12,416 nt of DNA, taken from assembly GCA_002314715.1 (NCBI GenBank), contig DCGY01000063.1, positions 1,766 through 14,181 of the forward strand, given 5' to 3'. Positions within the stretch are counted from its first letter, which is position 1. Each line of letters begins with the position of its first letter. Origin of the DNA: Lachnospiraceae bacterium UBA1766 (GTDB lineage: Bacteria > Bacillota > Clostridia > Lachnospirales > Lachnospiraceae). A program made the position numbers and the translations under genes. Below, piece by piece: positions 1 to 7,216 of the stretch. A model generated the notes under the pieces. That model saw only the letters and a program-made list of their open reading frames with translations, made no database searches and was not told the DNA's origin.

Positions 1-308
1 ATCATCTGAGCTGCCTGGTTAACACAGTTCAAACCGGAACCACAAACTACGTTCATGGTAACTGCGGGTACTTCAATAGGAAGACCAGCCTTGATAGCTG
101 CCTGACGAGCTACGTTCTGTCCCTGACCGGCCTGGATTACACAACCCATGTAAACCTGATCAACAGCTTCAGGTGCAACACCTGCTCTGTTTAATGCTTC
201 CTTAATAACGATTGCACCAAGCTCTGCTGCGGGAGTTGAGCTTAATGATCCGCCCATGGTACCGATTGCGGTACGGCAAGCGCCTGCTAAAACAACTTTC
301 TTTGCCAT
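1..308 (-). CDS. thlA: Acetyl-CoA C-acetyltransferase (thiolase), N-terminal part, runs off the window
   Basis: Thiolases of this class condense two acetyl-CoA to acetoacetyl-CoA in the cytoplasm, the first step towards butyrate in many clostridia. The 102 visible residues begin MAKKVVLAGACRTAIG and carry YMGCVIQAGQGQNVARQA (about 53-70) and VVCGSGLNCV (87-96), in which Cys89 is the expected acyl-accepting nucleophile. The ATG at 308 is preceded by GGAGG at good spacing, which fixes the start. The C-terminal part, including the second catalytic Cys and His motifs, lies outside the window. The gene has its own upstream promoter and is separated from hpf by a terminator, so it is probably not cotranscribed with hpf. 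Downstream butyrate-pathway genes cannot be seen, so the choice between biosynthetic thlA and another acetyl-CoA acetyltransferase rests on sequence resemblance only. Confidence 0.93.
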   Translation of the reverse strand, partial: MAKKVVLAGACRTAIGTMGGSLSSTPAAELGAIVIKEALNRAGVAPEAVDQVYMGCVIQAGQGQNVARQAAIKAGLPIEVPAVTMNVVCGSGLNCVNQAAQM

Positions 309-374
309 TTGTTTTTCCTCCGTTTTAAATGTTCATTATATGATTGTTATTTTTTTATCATACTGACTAAGGCC

Positions 375-403
375 ATTTTATCATAGGTTGAACTGTTTTG
401 CAA
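375..403 (-). promoter_or_regulatory. Putative sigma-A promoter of the thiolase gene
   Basis: On the minus strand TTGCAA (398-403) is separated by 17 bp from TAAAAT (375-380), about 65 bp upstream of the thiolase ATG. It lies downstream of the hpf terminator, so it can start an independent transcript. Consensus match only. Confidence 0.6.
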
Positions 404-443
404 TGGGTTTCTGTCGAAAAAAGCAACTCGTCAGAAAGGACAG

Positions 444-472
444 AAAAAGAGCACGACCCTCGCCGTGCTCTT
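444..472 (-). terminator. Rho-independent terminator after hpf
   Basis: A perfect 9-bp stem (447-455 with 464-472, AAGAGCACG/CGTGCTCTT) with an 8-nt loop is followed on the minus strand by a run of T. It lies about 40 bp past the hpf stop codon and separates hpf from the thiolase promoter. Confidence 0.85.
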
Positions 473-509
473 CTGTAAATATCCGATGATTCTATCCGGA
501 ATTTTTTGC

Positions 510-1040
510 TTATTCTTCAGGCTCGATCAAACCGTAGGTATCGCCCTTTCTCTTGTAAACCACATTTACCTGATCGGTCTCTGCATTGCAGAATACGAAG
601 AAGTTGTGGCCGAGAAGTTCCATCTGGATGCATGCATCTTCGGGATACATAGGCTTAATATCAAATCTCTTGGTACGTACAATTTTGATTTCATCCTCAT
701 CGGTGTAATCATTGTCGATATAGCTCTGTGTGAAATCAGCGGCTGCTGCCTGCTGCTTGTCTACGATCTTATTCTTGTACTTCTTTAACTGACGCTCGAT
801 AATCTCTTCCACAAGATCGATGGAAACGTACATATCGTTGCTTACCTGCTCTGAACGAATGATGCTGCCCTTTACAGGAATTGTAACCTCAATTTTCTGT
901 CTCTCCTTTTCTACGCTGAGTGTTACATGAACCTCTGTGTCCGGATTAAAATACTTGTCCAACTTTCCGATCTTGTCTTCCACTGCTGCTCTCAGACCGG
1001 GAGTCACCTCGATGTTTCTTCCAATAATAGTAAATTTCAT
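510..1040 (-). CDS. hpf: Long-form ribosome hibernation promoting factor (HPF)
   Basis: Binds the decoding region of 70S ribosomes in stationary phase or stress and, in its long form, dimerises them into inactive 100S particles. The 176-aa product has the N-terminal S30AE/HPF domain (MKFTIIGRNIEVTP at 1-14, basic helix about 85-100), an acidic linker rich in D and E (about 105-118), and the C-terminal dimerisation domain (VRTKRFDIKPM then CIQMELLGHNFFVF). This size and architecture match long HPF rather than short HPF/YfiA. An ATG at 1049 also exists, but the purine-rich GGAAAGAGAG abuts it directly and is properly spaced (about 9 nt) only for the ATG at 1040, so the shorter start is preferred. 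It is flanked by its own promoter and terminator. The region upstream of the promoter carries the DnaA-box cluster. Confidence 0.96.
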   Translation of the reverse strand: MKFTIIGRNIEVTPGLRAAVEDKIGKLDKYFNPDTEVHVTLSVEKERQKIEVTIPVKGSIIRSEQVSNDMYVSIDLVEEIIERQLKKYKNKIVDKQQAAAADFTQSYIDNDYTDEDEIKIVRTKRFDIKPMYPEDACIQMELLGHNFFVFCNAETDQVNVVYKRKGDTYGLIEPEE

Positions 1041-1114
1041 ACAAATCATCTCTCTTTCCGGTAATTTGTTTGCCGGAGAATTCTTGCAAACAAATCTTTT
1101 AATATTGTGTAGTC

Positions 1115-1144
1115 ATTATAACATAATTGTAATGCATTTTGCAA
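1115..1144 (-). promoter_or_regulatory. Putative sigma-A promoter of hpf
   Basis: TTGCAA (1139-1144) and a perfect TATAAT (1115-1120) on the minus strand, 18 bp apart, about 75 bp upstream of the hpf ATG. Consensus match only. Confidence 0.6.
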
Positions 1145-1170
1145 CAATTTAAGAAAATTTTTATTTATTT

Positions 1171-1189
1171 TTGACATTATTATTGTCAA
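1171..1189. repeat. Short inverted repeat TTGACA-7-TGTCAA
   Basis: A perfect 6-bp inverted repeat with a 7-bp AT spacer, lying upstream of the hpf promoter in AT-only surroundings. It could be an operator or a chance pair of TTGACA hexamers; no good -10 element is correctly spaced from either arm. Confidence 0.4.
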
Positions 1190-1225
1190 CATTTTTTTCG
1201 GGTTTTTTCACTTTTCCAAAAATTT

Positions 1226-1397
1226 TGTGTATATTGCACAATTTTTTTCACATGACAATTGTATCATAATTTTCTACCCGAAATGTATAAAAAACGTGTG
1301 GATAATGTGTATAAGTTCGTGTATAAATCACTTTCCCCTATTTTATGGGCTTTTTTTGTGTGGATAACTTTTTGCATAATCCTGTCGTTTATACATC
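1226..1397 (-). other. Cluster of DnaA-box sequences in an AT-rich intergenic region
   Basis: Read on the minus strand, the consensus TTATNCACA occurs perfectly at 1359-1367 (TTATCCACA), 1306-1314 (TTATACACA) and 1297-1305 (TTATCCACA). One-mismatch copies are at 1318-1326 (TTATACACG) and 1226-1234 (ATATACACA), and weaker two-mismatch copies at 1282-1290 and, on the plus strand, 1389-1397. Two perfect boxes abut with no gap. The five better boxes all point the same way. The whole gap between trxB and hpf (1041-1491) holds no convincing gene and is very AT-rich with many T and A tracts. Known roles for such clusters are replication origin, DnaA titration site, or DnaA-controlled promoter. Neither dnaA nor dnaN is in the window, so the role is unknown. 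Confidence 0.75.
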
Positions 1398-1491
1398 CTT
1401 TTCTGTCGGGTTTTGTCTCCTTTTGTGAAAAATGCATATCCGACTTTTTGTCAACACAAATTTTTCAAAAAATTAATTTCTGCAAAAACCC

Positions 1492-2403
1492 TCATTGTGC
1501 ACTACAATATGCTCCCGCAGCCACTGCAGCATTGGCTCCGTCGCTTACCGCGGTAATAATCTGTCGAATCGGTTTCTTGCGAAGATCGCCTGCCACATAG
1601 ATTCCGGGCACGTTGGTGGCACAGTCCTCTCCTGCGATTACATAGCCGCTTTCGTCCATATCCACCAGCCCCTTCAGCAGCTCATTGGTGGGACGAATAC
1701 CCACTGCCACGAAGACGCCCTGCAGGGAAACGGTCTTGGTCTCACCGGTTTTCAAATCCGTCAGCTCGATTCCCTCTACCATATCTTCACCCAGGATGCG
1801 ATTTACCCCATGGCTGTAAAGGATTTCCACATTGGGAAGCTTCAACAGCTCCTCCTGTAAGGTATGGGCACCGCGGAAGGAATCTCTGCGGTGAACCAGA
1901 GTCACCTTCTTGGAGGTTCTGGCCAAATAGATGGCATCCTCCAGAGCCACATCACCACCGCCGATGACTGCCACCTCTTTCTTGCGGAAGAACGCTCCGT
2001 CACAGGTAGCACAATAAGATACTCCCATGCCTCCCAGCTCTTCTTCTCCGGGCACATTTAAATGTGCATGCTCCGCTCCGGTGGCAAACAGCACCGTCTT
2101 GGTCTCAAAGGTTTCCTTTCGAGTCATTACCTTCTTGGTCTTTCCGCAGTCCTCAACGCCTATTACCTCTGCCTCCAAAAAGCTTGCGCCAACCTTTTCC
2201 GCATGGGCGCGAAATGCCATACCCATATCGAAACCGTTCACCCCCGGCATTCCCAGATAATTATCCACTTCATAAGTATTCAAAACCTGTCCGCCGCTCA
2301 TGGGACTCTTTTCCAATACCAAAAGATTCAATCCCGCTCTCTTGGCATAAACGGCAGCCGACAGACCGGCAGGGCCGGAACCGATAATAATTAAATCGTA
2401 CAT
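1492..2403 (-). CDS. trxB: Thioredoxin reductase
   Basis: A cytoplasmic FAD enzyme that passes electrons from NADPH to thioredoxin. The 303-aa product has the usual length. The N-terminal FAD motif is GSGPAG (8-13), the redox-active pair is CATC (131-134, Cys131 and Cys134), the nucleotide-binding motif is GGGDVALEDA (148-157), the HRRDSFR stretch (171-177) is of the kind that recognises the NADPH 2'-phosphate, and the second FAD motif is AGDLR (271-275) followed by RQIITAVSDGA. An upstream TTG at 2421 is open in frame, but the ATG at 2403 has AAGGAG six bases upstream and begins MYDLIIIGSG as the family does, so 2403 is chosen. No thioredoxin gene is adjacent. The gene is divergent from the short-chain dehydrogenase, and its 3' end faces the DnaA-box region with no strong terminator. 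Confidence 0.96.
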   Translation of the reverse strand: MYDLIIIGSGPAGLSAAVYAKRAGLNLLVLEKSPMSGGQVLNTYEVDNYLGMPGVNGFDMGMAFRAHAEKVGASFLEAEVIGVEDCGKTKKVMTRKETFETKTVLFATGAEHAHLNVPGEEELGGMGVSYCATCDGAFFRKKEVAVIGGGDVALEDAIYLARTSKKVTLVHRRDSFRGAHTLQEELLKLPNVEILYSHGVNRILGEDMVEGIELTDLKTGETKTVSLQGVFVAVGIRPTNELLKGLVDMDESGYVIAGEDCATNVPGIYVAGDLRKKPIRQIITAVSDGANAAVAAGAYCSAQ

Positions 2404-2501
2404 AGCAATCTCCTTTATCAAGCAATCTGTTTGTATGTGTTTTCTTAAATAGACGCCTTCGCAGTCCGCTTCGCTTCCTGCTTCTACGCGTCCCCGGAAA
2501 A

Positions 2502-2530
2502 AGTGTATCAGTTTTTCACTGGAAATGCAA
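2502..2530 (-). promoter_or_regulatory. Putative sigma-A promoter of trxB
   Basis: Minus-strand TTGCAT (2525-2530), 17 bp, TACACT (2502-2507). This gives a leader of roughly 95 nt, in which GACGC/GCGTC (2452-2456 with 2488-2492) could close a hairpin. Its -35 abuts the -35 of the divergent dehydrogenase promoter, sharing base 2525. Confidence 0.5.
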
Positions 2531-2548
2531 GAAAACCCATGCTATACT
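2520..2548 (+). promoter_or_regulatory. Putative sigma-A promoter of the short-chain dehydrogenase
   Basis: TATACT (2543-2548) with TGGAAA (2520-2525) 17 bp upstream as a weak -35, about 30 bp before the ATG. An AAGGAAGG ribosome binding site lies at 2561-2568. Confidence 0.5.
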
Positions 2549-2579
2549 GTGAGTATTCGAAAGGAAGGTTTCACGCTTT

Positions 2580-3302
2580 ATGAAAAACAAAACCGCACTG
2601 ATTACAGGTGCTTCCCGTGGAATCGGCGAAGCCATCGCAAGGGCCTTCGGACAGGCAGGCTTTGATTTGATTTTAACCTGCAGTCGTTCCATGGAAGACC
2701 TGGAAAAAATAGCTGAAGAAATAAAAAACATTCACAAGGTTTCTTGTGAATGTCACTGTGTAGATATGGGAAATTACGAGCAAGTCACCGGTCTGTTTGC
2801 CGGAATCGATCACTTGGATGTTCTGGTAAACAACGCAGGAATCTCTTACGTAGGTCTTTTGTCCGATATGTCCCACGACGAGTGGCAAAAAGTAATGGGT
2901 ACAAATTTGGATTCTGTCTTTTTTACCTGCAAACACAGTATTCCCCTTATGCTCCAAAAGCATTCCGGTCGCATCATTAATATTTCCTCCGTATGGGGCA
3001 ATAACGGAGCCTCCATGGAGGTGGCTTACTCTGCTTCCAAGGCCGGAATGAATGGTTTCACAAAGGCGCTGGCAAAGGAGCTCGCCCCCAGCCATATCAC
3101 CGTAAACGCAATTGCCTGCGGCGTGATTGACACCGCCATGAACCGTTGCTTTTCTCCGGAGGATATGGAAGCCTTGGTACAGGAAATTCCCGCAGATCGT
3201 CTGGGCACTCCCCAAGAAGTGGCAAAGCTTGCTCTTTCTTTGGCCGATTCGCCGGATTACCTGACCGGACAAATTATTACCATAGATGGTGGCTGGTACT
3301 GA
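2580..3302 (+). CDS. Short-chain dehydrogenase/reductase, FabG-like
   Basis: An NAD(P)-dependent oxidoreductase of the classical SDR family, 240 aa, the usual length for FabG-type 3-oxoacyl-ACP reductases. The cofactor motif TGASRGIG is at 9-16, NNAG at 84-87, and the catalytic set is Asn109, Ser137 (in NISS), Tyr150 and Lys154 (YSASK). The C-terminus reads GQIITIDGGWY, typical of the family. The start ATG follows AAGGAAGG. It is the only clear plus-strand gene. Its substrate is not readable from sequence: no fatty-acid synthesis genes are adjacent, so a true FabG role is not supported and a general sugar, steroid or acyl substrate is possible. Its 3' end overlaps the end of the opposing pyrophosphatase gene by 26 bp, and its likely terminator lies inside that gene. 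Confidence 0.93.
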   Translation: MKNKTALITGASRGIGEAIARAFGQAGFDLILTCSRSMEDLEKIAEEIKNIHKVSCECHCVDMGNYEQVTGLFAGIDHLDVLVNNAGISYVGLLSDMSHDEWQKVMGTNLDSVFFTCKHSIPLMLQKHSGRIINISSVWGNNGASMEVAYSASKAGMNGFTKALAKELAPSHITVNAIACGVIDTAMNRCFSPEDMEALVQEIPADRLGTPQEVAKLALSLADSPDYLTGQIITIDGGWY

Positions 3303-3897
3303 TTTCCTCAAAAAATCTTCGAAACCCATCCTCTACCGCGATTTGATTCACAAAGCTTTCCGGCAAATCATAAAAGTATTTCCCGGTTTCCAAATCCTTG
3401 GAAATACGGTCAATGGGAAAGCCTTCTTTTGCCGGCTTCGGATGCGGTAGCGCTGTAATGAAAAAGGGCTTGCTTTCCATATCCGGCGCCATGGCCCGGT
3501 ACACATGCTCCGAATCATAGACAAAGCAGATTGCATTCCTGTACACTGCCTTGTAATCGCCGTACTGCCTAGCCAGGTTCCCGTAATATTCCGTCATCTC
3601 TTCGTCCCCCAGCACTTTCCCAAGGGGGGAGCGCACATGAATTCCCGGCTGCAATTCCTCCGGCAAATCCACAAAATACAATCCGGTGTCACAAGAAAAT
3701 ACCGGCATACCAAAAGCCCTGTAGTAACACAGGGCTTTTTTTTCAGCATTTTCTAAGGGAGAGTTTCCGTCCTCTTCCACAAGCGGGACTTCCTTCTCCA
3801 TCTCATTTAGCCCAACCAGTTGGATATCAAGTCCTTCCAGTCGATTACGCATGGCCTCCAGTTTGGCCATATTCGTTGTTCCATACAGAAGTTTCAT
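3277..3897 (-). CDS. Divergent HAM1/RdgB-like non-canonical purine NTP pyrophosphatase
   Basis: The family hydrolyses (d)ITP and XTP to monophosphates and so keeps deaminated purines out of nucleic acids. The 206-aa product resembles it: TTNMAKLEAM near the N-terminus (7-16), ENAEKKA (49-55), CDTGL (69-73) where the family has DDSGL with its catalytic Asp, and PGIHVRS (84-90) where the family has PGVYSAR. These substitutions make it a divergent member, so its substrate is uncertain. The ATG at 3897 has GAGGG at five bases and is preferred over the upstream extension. It overlaps the preceding membrane-protein gene by 53 bp, implying translational coupling, and overlaps the convergent dehydrogenase by 26 bp. 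Codons for NAEKKALCYYRAF also encode, on the opposite strand, a strong transcription terminator. Confidence 0.8.
   Translation of the reverse strand: MKLLYGTTNMAKLEAMRNRLEGLDIQLVGLNEMEKEVPLVEEDGNSPLENAEKKALCYYRAFGMPVFSCDTGLYFVDLPEELQPGIHVRSPLGKVLGDEEMTEYYGNLARQYGDYKAVYRNAICFVYDSEHVYRAMAPDMESKPFFITALPHPKPAKEGFPIDRISKDLETGKYFYDLPESFVNQIAVEDGFRRFFEEISTSHHLW
3712..3743 (+). terminator. Strong rho-independent terminator on the plus strand, inside the opposing CDS
   Basis: An 11-bp perfect stem (3712-3722 with 3729-3739, core AGCCCTGT/ACAGGGCT) with a 6-nt loop and an uninterrupted run of eight T (3736-3743) on the plus strand. The nearest plus-strand gene is the dehydrogenase, which stops about 410 bp upstream. 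No plus-strand gene lies between, so this is the best candidate end for its transcript. Confidence 0.8.
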
Positions 3898-4258
3898 CGC
3901 TTCCCTCTTCTTTGCAAATCCATCTGCAAATCTCATCATACTGCACGTACATTTTCTGTACTTCGTTCTCCAGAATATAATAATGTCTCACATAGGGCAC
4001 CAGCAAAACCAGGAGGGCAATCACCAGGATCAAAAAGCTCAAAGGATTCCCCCCCACGCTTCCCACAATCACCAAAGCACACAGAGAAAGCATGGTCAGA
4101 AGCGCAAATGTAATGGTGACAATCAGATGAATCATTCGCTCATGTTGGAAAAAGCCTACCTGTACCAGATGCTCTTCCCGAATCTTTTTCCAGTCCCCAC
4201 CTTCCCGTTTCAAAAGCTCATCCATCCAGGCGCGGTATGTTCGAATTCTCTTTTCCAT
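3845..4258 (-). CDS. Small two-helix membrane protein of unknown function
   Basis: I do not recognise this 137-aa protein. It has a charged N-terminal segment (1-40, with EKRIRTYRAWMDELLKREGG), two hydrophobic segments predicted to cross the membrane (about 43-66 and 72-90) joined by a short loop, and a polar C-terminal tail that ends in an acidic and Gly/Thr-rich stretch. Both tails are probably on the same side of the membrane. AAAGG lies 7 bases before the ATG. It starts 17 bp after the glycosyltransferase stop codon, and its last 53 bp overlap the start of the HAM1-like gene, so the three are likely cotranscribed. The overlap suggests that reading of the pyrophosphatase depends on translation of this gene. 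Confidence 0.82.
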   Translation of the reverse strand: MEKRIRTYRAWMDELLKREGGDWKKIREEHLVQVGFFQHERMIHLIVTITFALLTMLSLCALVIVGSVGGNPLSFLILVIALLVLLVPYVRHYYILENEVQKMYVQYDEICRWICKEEGSDETSVWNNEYGQTGGHA

Positions 4259-4275
4259 AGGGATGCCTTTCTGCC

Positions 4276-6030
4276 CTACAGGGCTCTTTTTAGCAAAATT
4301 CCGGTAGCCACAGAGTCCGTTTCCGACTTCACTTCCGTATAATTCGCCAGCTGCAAAGTCGTCTTTACCTGCTCCAGTACTGCTGCCACATCCATATCCT
4401 TTTGAATAAACACATATACATATTCCGGCGCCTCATAGTTGCCCTCCGGATTCAGATTTCCCAACTGGGAAAGATAGCAGACACCTACCTGTTCACACCG
4501 GGCCAACACACTTGTATGGAAGGCGCTCTCATTCCAGTCTCCGTCCGGAAGCACATAAACCGCATCGGTATGCTCCGGCACCTGAATGGTTTCCTGTCCA
4601 CCCGCCAGATAGCCGGGGGCATAGAACAGATAAGACCCATTTCCCACCAGGAGCAGGGTACATAGCACCAACGCCACGTACATGGTAGGTATTTTGCCGA
4701 TTTTCTTTGGCATTTTCTTCCGGTCACAAATCGCCTTGATTCCGTAATACATGCTTCCCGTGATAGTCAAAATCACAAAGGGATAGGTGCACATCACATA
4801 TCGGTCAGTTAGAAATGGCACAATCTGAGAAACCGTACCTACATAAAATACAATGGGCAAAACCAGCAGACACAGCTTGCCGTAGGGAATGTTTTTTCCC
4901 TTTCGAAGCACCAAACCGCCCACGCCCAAAAGCGCCGCCAAAATCAGAAGCCAGTATTCACAATGGATGGTCTGCAACAGGATATAATAGCCGATTAATT
5001 TCACACGAATCAGGTAGAAGCCACCGGTGAGAGCCGCCAGGCTGGAGGTTCCCCGATATCCGCCGAACACGTGGCTGATGGCAAAAGGCCATACACAAAG
5101 TCCCACCACCGCAGAAAGTGCCAGGCGCAGCACATAGCGAAGGATACTTTTATATTTCTTTTGGACAAGCATCCAAACCACCATGACCGCAGCGAGACCA
5201 ATGGCATATAACACAAAGTAATAATGGGTATAAAATCCCAGGAACGTAACCAGCCCCAATCGCCTCATGGTCTTCTTGTTCGGTTCAAATTTCTGTTCCA
5301 CAATATCCAAATGAATGGAAAAAGCACACACACACCAAAGGGTCAAAAGGGCATACATGCGAATCAGCAGGACACAGGTCATAAACCCGCAGGACAGACC
5401 CCATACCAGCAAATTCACACGGGCCAGCTGTTCGCCACCCATATGCTTTCGAATGGTTCGATACCAAATCCAAAGGGCCGCAAGCAGGTAGATTCCGTTT
5501 AGCACAATTCCAAACCACTTGGAAAACACACCCTGAAAAACAGAGCTTACCAAATGCAGCATGATATAAAACAAAGGTGGGTGCACATCTCCGCGCTGAT
5601 TATAATACACGGAAGCCAAATGAAAGGCATTGTGCTCGTCCGCCGTCAGATAATCCCGATACTCCTGACCATCCATCCAGGTAGTCTGGCGTGTATTGTT
5701 GCTGTTGGCCTGGGCAATCCGGTAATCCTGATAAATAACACTGTTTTTAAACTGAAAATCGCAGTCCTTTAAAATCTTGAAATCATTCACCAGATTCCTG
5801 GCAAACTGAGCCAAATTCTCTCCCGGCCCATAGGTATTCATCCAGTCCTTCACCGTATAATCATGGTCTCCAAAATGCAGGAAGGGCAAATACTCGCTGT
5901 TGGCCAAACCATAGGAATACATTTCATCCACATGGTAACCCTGTTTTTTATTTCCGTAATACCCGATTGCACAGGCCACTACCAAAAAGACCAGCACAAT
6001 CATCTTATATTTCTTTAAAAACGAAACCAT
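4276..6030 (-). CDS. GT-C fold membrane glycosyltransferase-like protein (PMT/ArnT type)
   Basis: A 584-aa polytopic membrane protein resembling family GT39/PMT_2 enzymes, which transfer sugars from a polyprenyl-phosphate donor outside the membrane. After the first membrane helix (about 10-24) comes HVDEMYSYGLAN (33-44), with the paired acidic residues Asp35-Glu36 expected in the first extracytoplasmic loop. DVHPPLFY (148-155) is the HPPL-type motif typical of PMT_2 proteins. At least eight further hydrophobic segments follow, then a soluble C-terminal region of about 110 residues. A TTG at 6066 is open in frame, but the ATG at 6030 has a GAGAG-rich purine tract upstream and gives a normal N-terminus. 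The gene starts 38 bp after the lipoprotein stop codon. Donor and acceptor are unknown; an envelope polymer or protein target is plausible. Confidence 0.78.
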   Translation of the reverse strand: MVSFLKKYKMIVLVFLVVACAIGYYGNKKQGYHVDEMYSYGLANSEYLPFLHFGDHDYTVKDWMNTYGPGENLAQFARNLVNDFKILKDCDFQFKNSVIYQDYRIAQANSNNTRQTTWMDGQEYRDYLTADEHNAFHLASVYYNQRGDVHPPLFYIMLHLVSSVFQGVFSKWFGIVLNGIYLLAALWIWYRTIRKHMGGEQLARVNLLVWGLSCGFMTCVLLIRMYALLTLWCVCAFSIHLDIVEQKFEPNKKTMRRLGLVTFLGFYTHYYFVLYAIGLAAVMVVWMLVQKKYKSILRYVLRLALSAVVGLCVWPFAISHVFGGYRGTSSLAALTGGFYLIRVKLIGYYILLQTIHCEYWLLILAALLGVGGLVLRKGKNIPYGKLCLLVLPIVFYVGTVSQIVPFLTDRYVMCTYPFVILTITGSMYYGIKAICDRKKMPKKIGKIPTMYVALVLCTLLLVGNGSYLFYAPGYLAGGQETIQVPEHTDAVYVLPDGDWNESAFHTSVLARCEQVGVCYLSQLGNLNPEGNYEAPEYVYVFIQKDMDVAAVLEQVKTTLQLANYTEVKSETDSVATGILLKRAL

Positions 6031-6068
6031 CTTCACTCTCTCAATCCAAATCAGCCGGACTTTCAAAC

Positions 6069-7178
6069 TTATTTTCGAAACCGCAGTTCTCTAACCTTCT
6101 CATTATAATTGCTATACTTGTAACCCTTGTATTGCAGATTTCTCACCACGAACAAACCGGCATACTTTCTGCAATCCGCATATCCGGGACACGCACTGCT
6201 CTCCATTTCACTCAGATTTGTCTCCCCCGTTTTTCCGTTTCCGTCTACGTAAATCTGGGCAATTTGGGTACGATTCTTCGTATAAAAGATTGGGCTTGCC
6301 TTCTCGGGTATATGAAGCAGGAATTCCCCGTTGCCCTGATCCTCGTAAGAAAAGGATAAATCAAAGGTATCCATATCTGCCTTTCGGCTATCGATTCCAA
6401 CTACGAAACCTGCGTAGAAATCATCCTCTATTTTCTCTGTATGATAATAATTGTCTATCTTCCAATCGGTTTCATACCAAATAGAAGAATAAACTCCGTC
6501 AAATTCCATATCCACCGGCCGGGAATATTCCACAAACGTCATATTGGGATAGCTTTCAAAAATCTGCGGATCCATCTTTGGTATCTCGTCTACATAAAAA
6601 TAAATTGCAAAAGGCAGCTCAGTTTCTCCCCGAAGGGTCTGCTTGGCATATTCCAGAACGTCAATCTGCGCAGGCAAATAGCCCTCCACCTTGTGATAGG
6701 TCTTCGCGGACTCCGTGCTTTGGGATTCCTGATCCGCGGTCGTCTCTTCTACCCCATAACTTGGATTGTCATTCATATAGGAAACATACACCGGGATTCC
6801 CTGAAACAGAAACTTGCTGCATTCTACCGAAATTCCCTGTTCGTCGCAAACCAGCTCCTGAACCTTCCCGCAAACCGCAGCATAGTCCTCATCCAGATAC
6901 ATGGCATTTTCAAAATAACTGTAGATGTAATGATAGGTTTCCCCGTTTGCCTTATAGGAACCCTTCACCGCACTGTAGAGATTCCGTCCATCATCTACAG
7001 AGGAACAATTCTCGCTTACCTTCGCCTCCGGGTAATTTTGTGCAAACCACTCTACCGCCTCCGAGTAATGCTCTTTCGCTAATTTTTTGGCGTTTTCTTT
7101 GGTAAACTCCGGTGGAAGACAGCCGGCTAGAAGTGAGAGGCTTACAACCGCCAATAATGTTGCAAATAATTTTTTCAT
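6069..7178 (-). CDS. Putative lipoprotein of unknown function
   Basis: A 369-aa exported protein. The N-terminus MKKLFATLLAVVSLSLLAGC is a lipoprotein signal peptide with lipobox LAGC; Cys20 would be lipidated, anchoring the protein to the outer face of the membrane. The mature part is polar, rich in Tyr, Asp and Glu, with several Cys (for example in ENCSSVDD, AAVCGKV and SACPGYADCRK) that could form disulfides; I recognise no domain. Two ATGs compete: GGGGAG directly abuts the ATG at 7184 but lies six bases before the ATG at 7178, so 7178 is preferred. It precedes the GT-C glycosyltransferase by 38 bp. A weak terminator-like hairpin lies just upstream, leaving little room for a separate promoter, so partial read-through from the upstream genes is possible. 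Confidence 0.88.
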   Translation of the reverse strand: MKKLFATLLAVVSLSLLAGCLPPEFTKENAKKLAKEHYSEAVEWFAQNYPEAKVSENCSSVDDGRNLYSAVKGSYKANGETYHYIYSYFENAMYLDEDYAAVCGKVQELVCDEQGISVECSKFLFQGIPVYVSYMNDNPSYGVEETTADQESQSTESAKTYHKVEGYLPAQIDVLEYAKQTLRGETELPFAIYFYVDEIPKMDPQIFESYPNMTFVEYSRPVDMEFDGVYSSIWYETDWKIDNYYHTEKIEDDFYAGFVVGIDSRKADMDTFDLSFSYEDQGNGEFLLHIPEKASPIFYTKNRTQIAQIYVDGNGKTGETNLSEMESSACPGYADCRKYAGLFVVRNLQYKGYKYSNYNEKVRELRFRK

Positions 7179-7216
7179 TTTCATCTCCCCAATAAAACAA
7201 TTCTTTGTAAATGCCC

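Noticed and set aside
1171..1189. Strong -35 TTGACA promoter for hpf
   Set aside because: No acceptable -10 at 16-18 bp on the minus strand; the TTGCAA/TATAAT pair at 1115-1144 fits better.
2673..3329. 218-codon minus-strand open frame opposite the dehydrogenase
   Set aside because: Complete shadow of a gene with all SDR motifs; the translation has no family features.
6441..7082. 213-codon plus-strand open frame opposite the lipoprotein
   Set aside because: Shadow of a gene with a clear lipoprotein signal peptide and strong start site.
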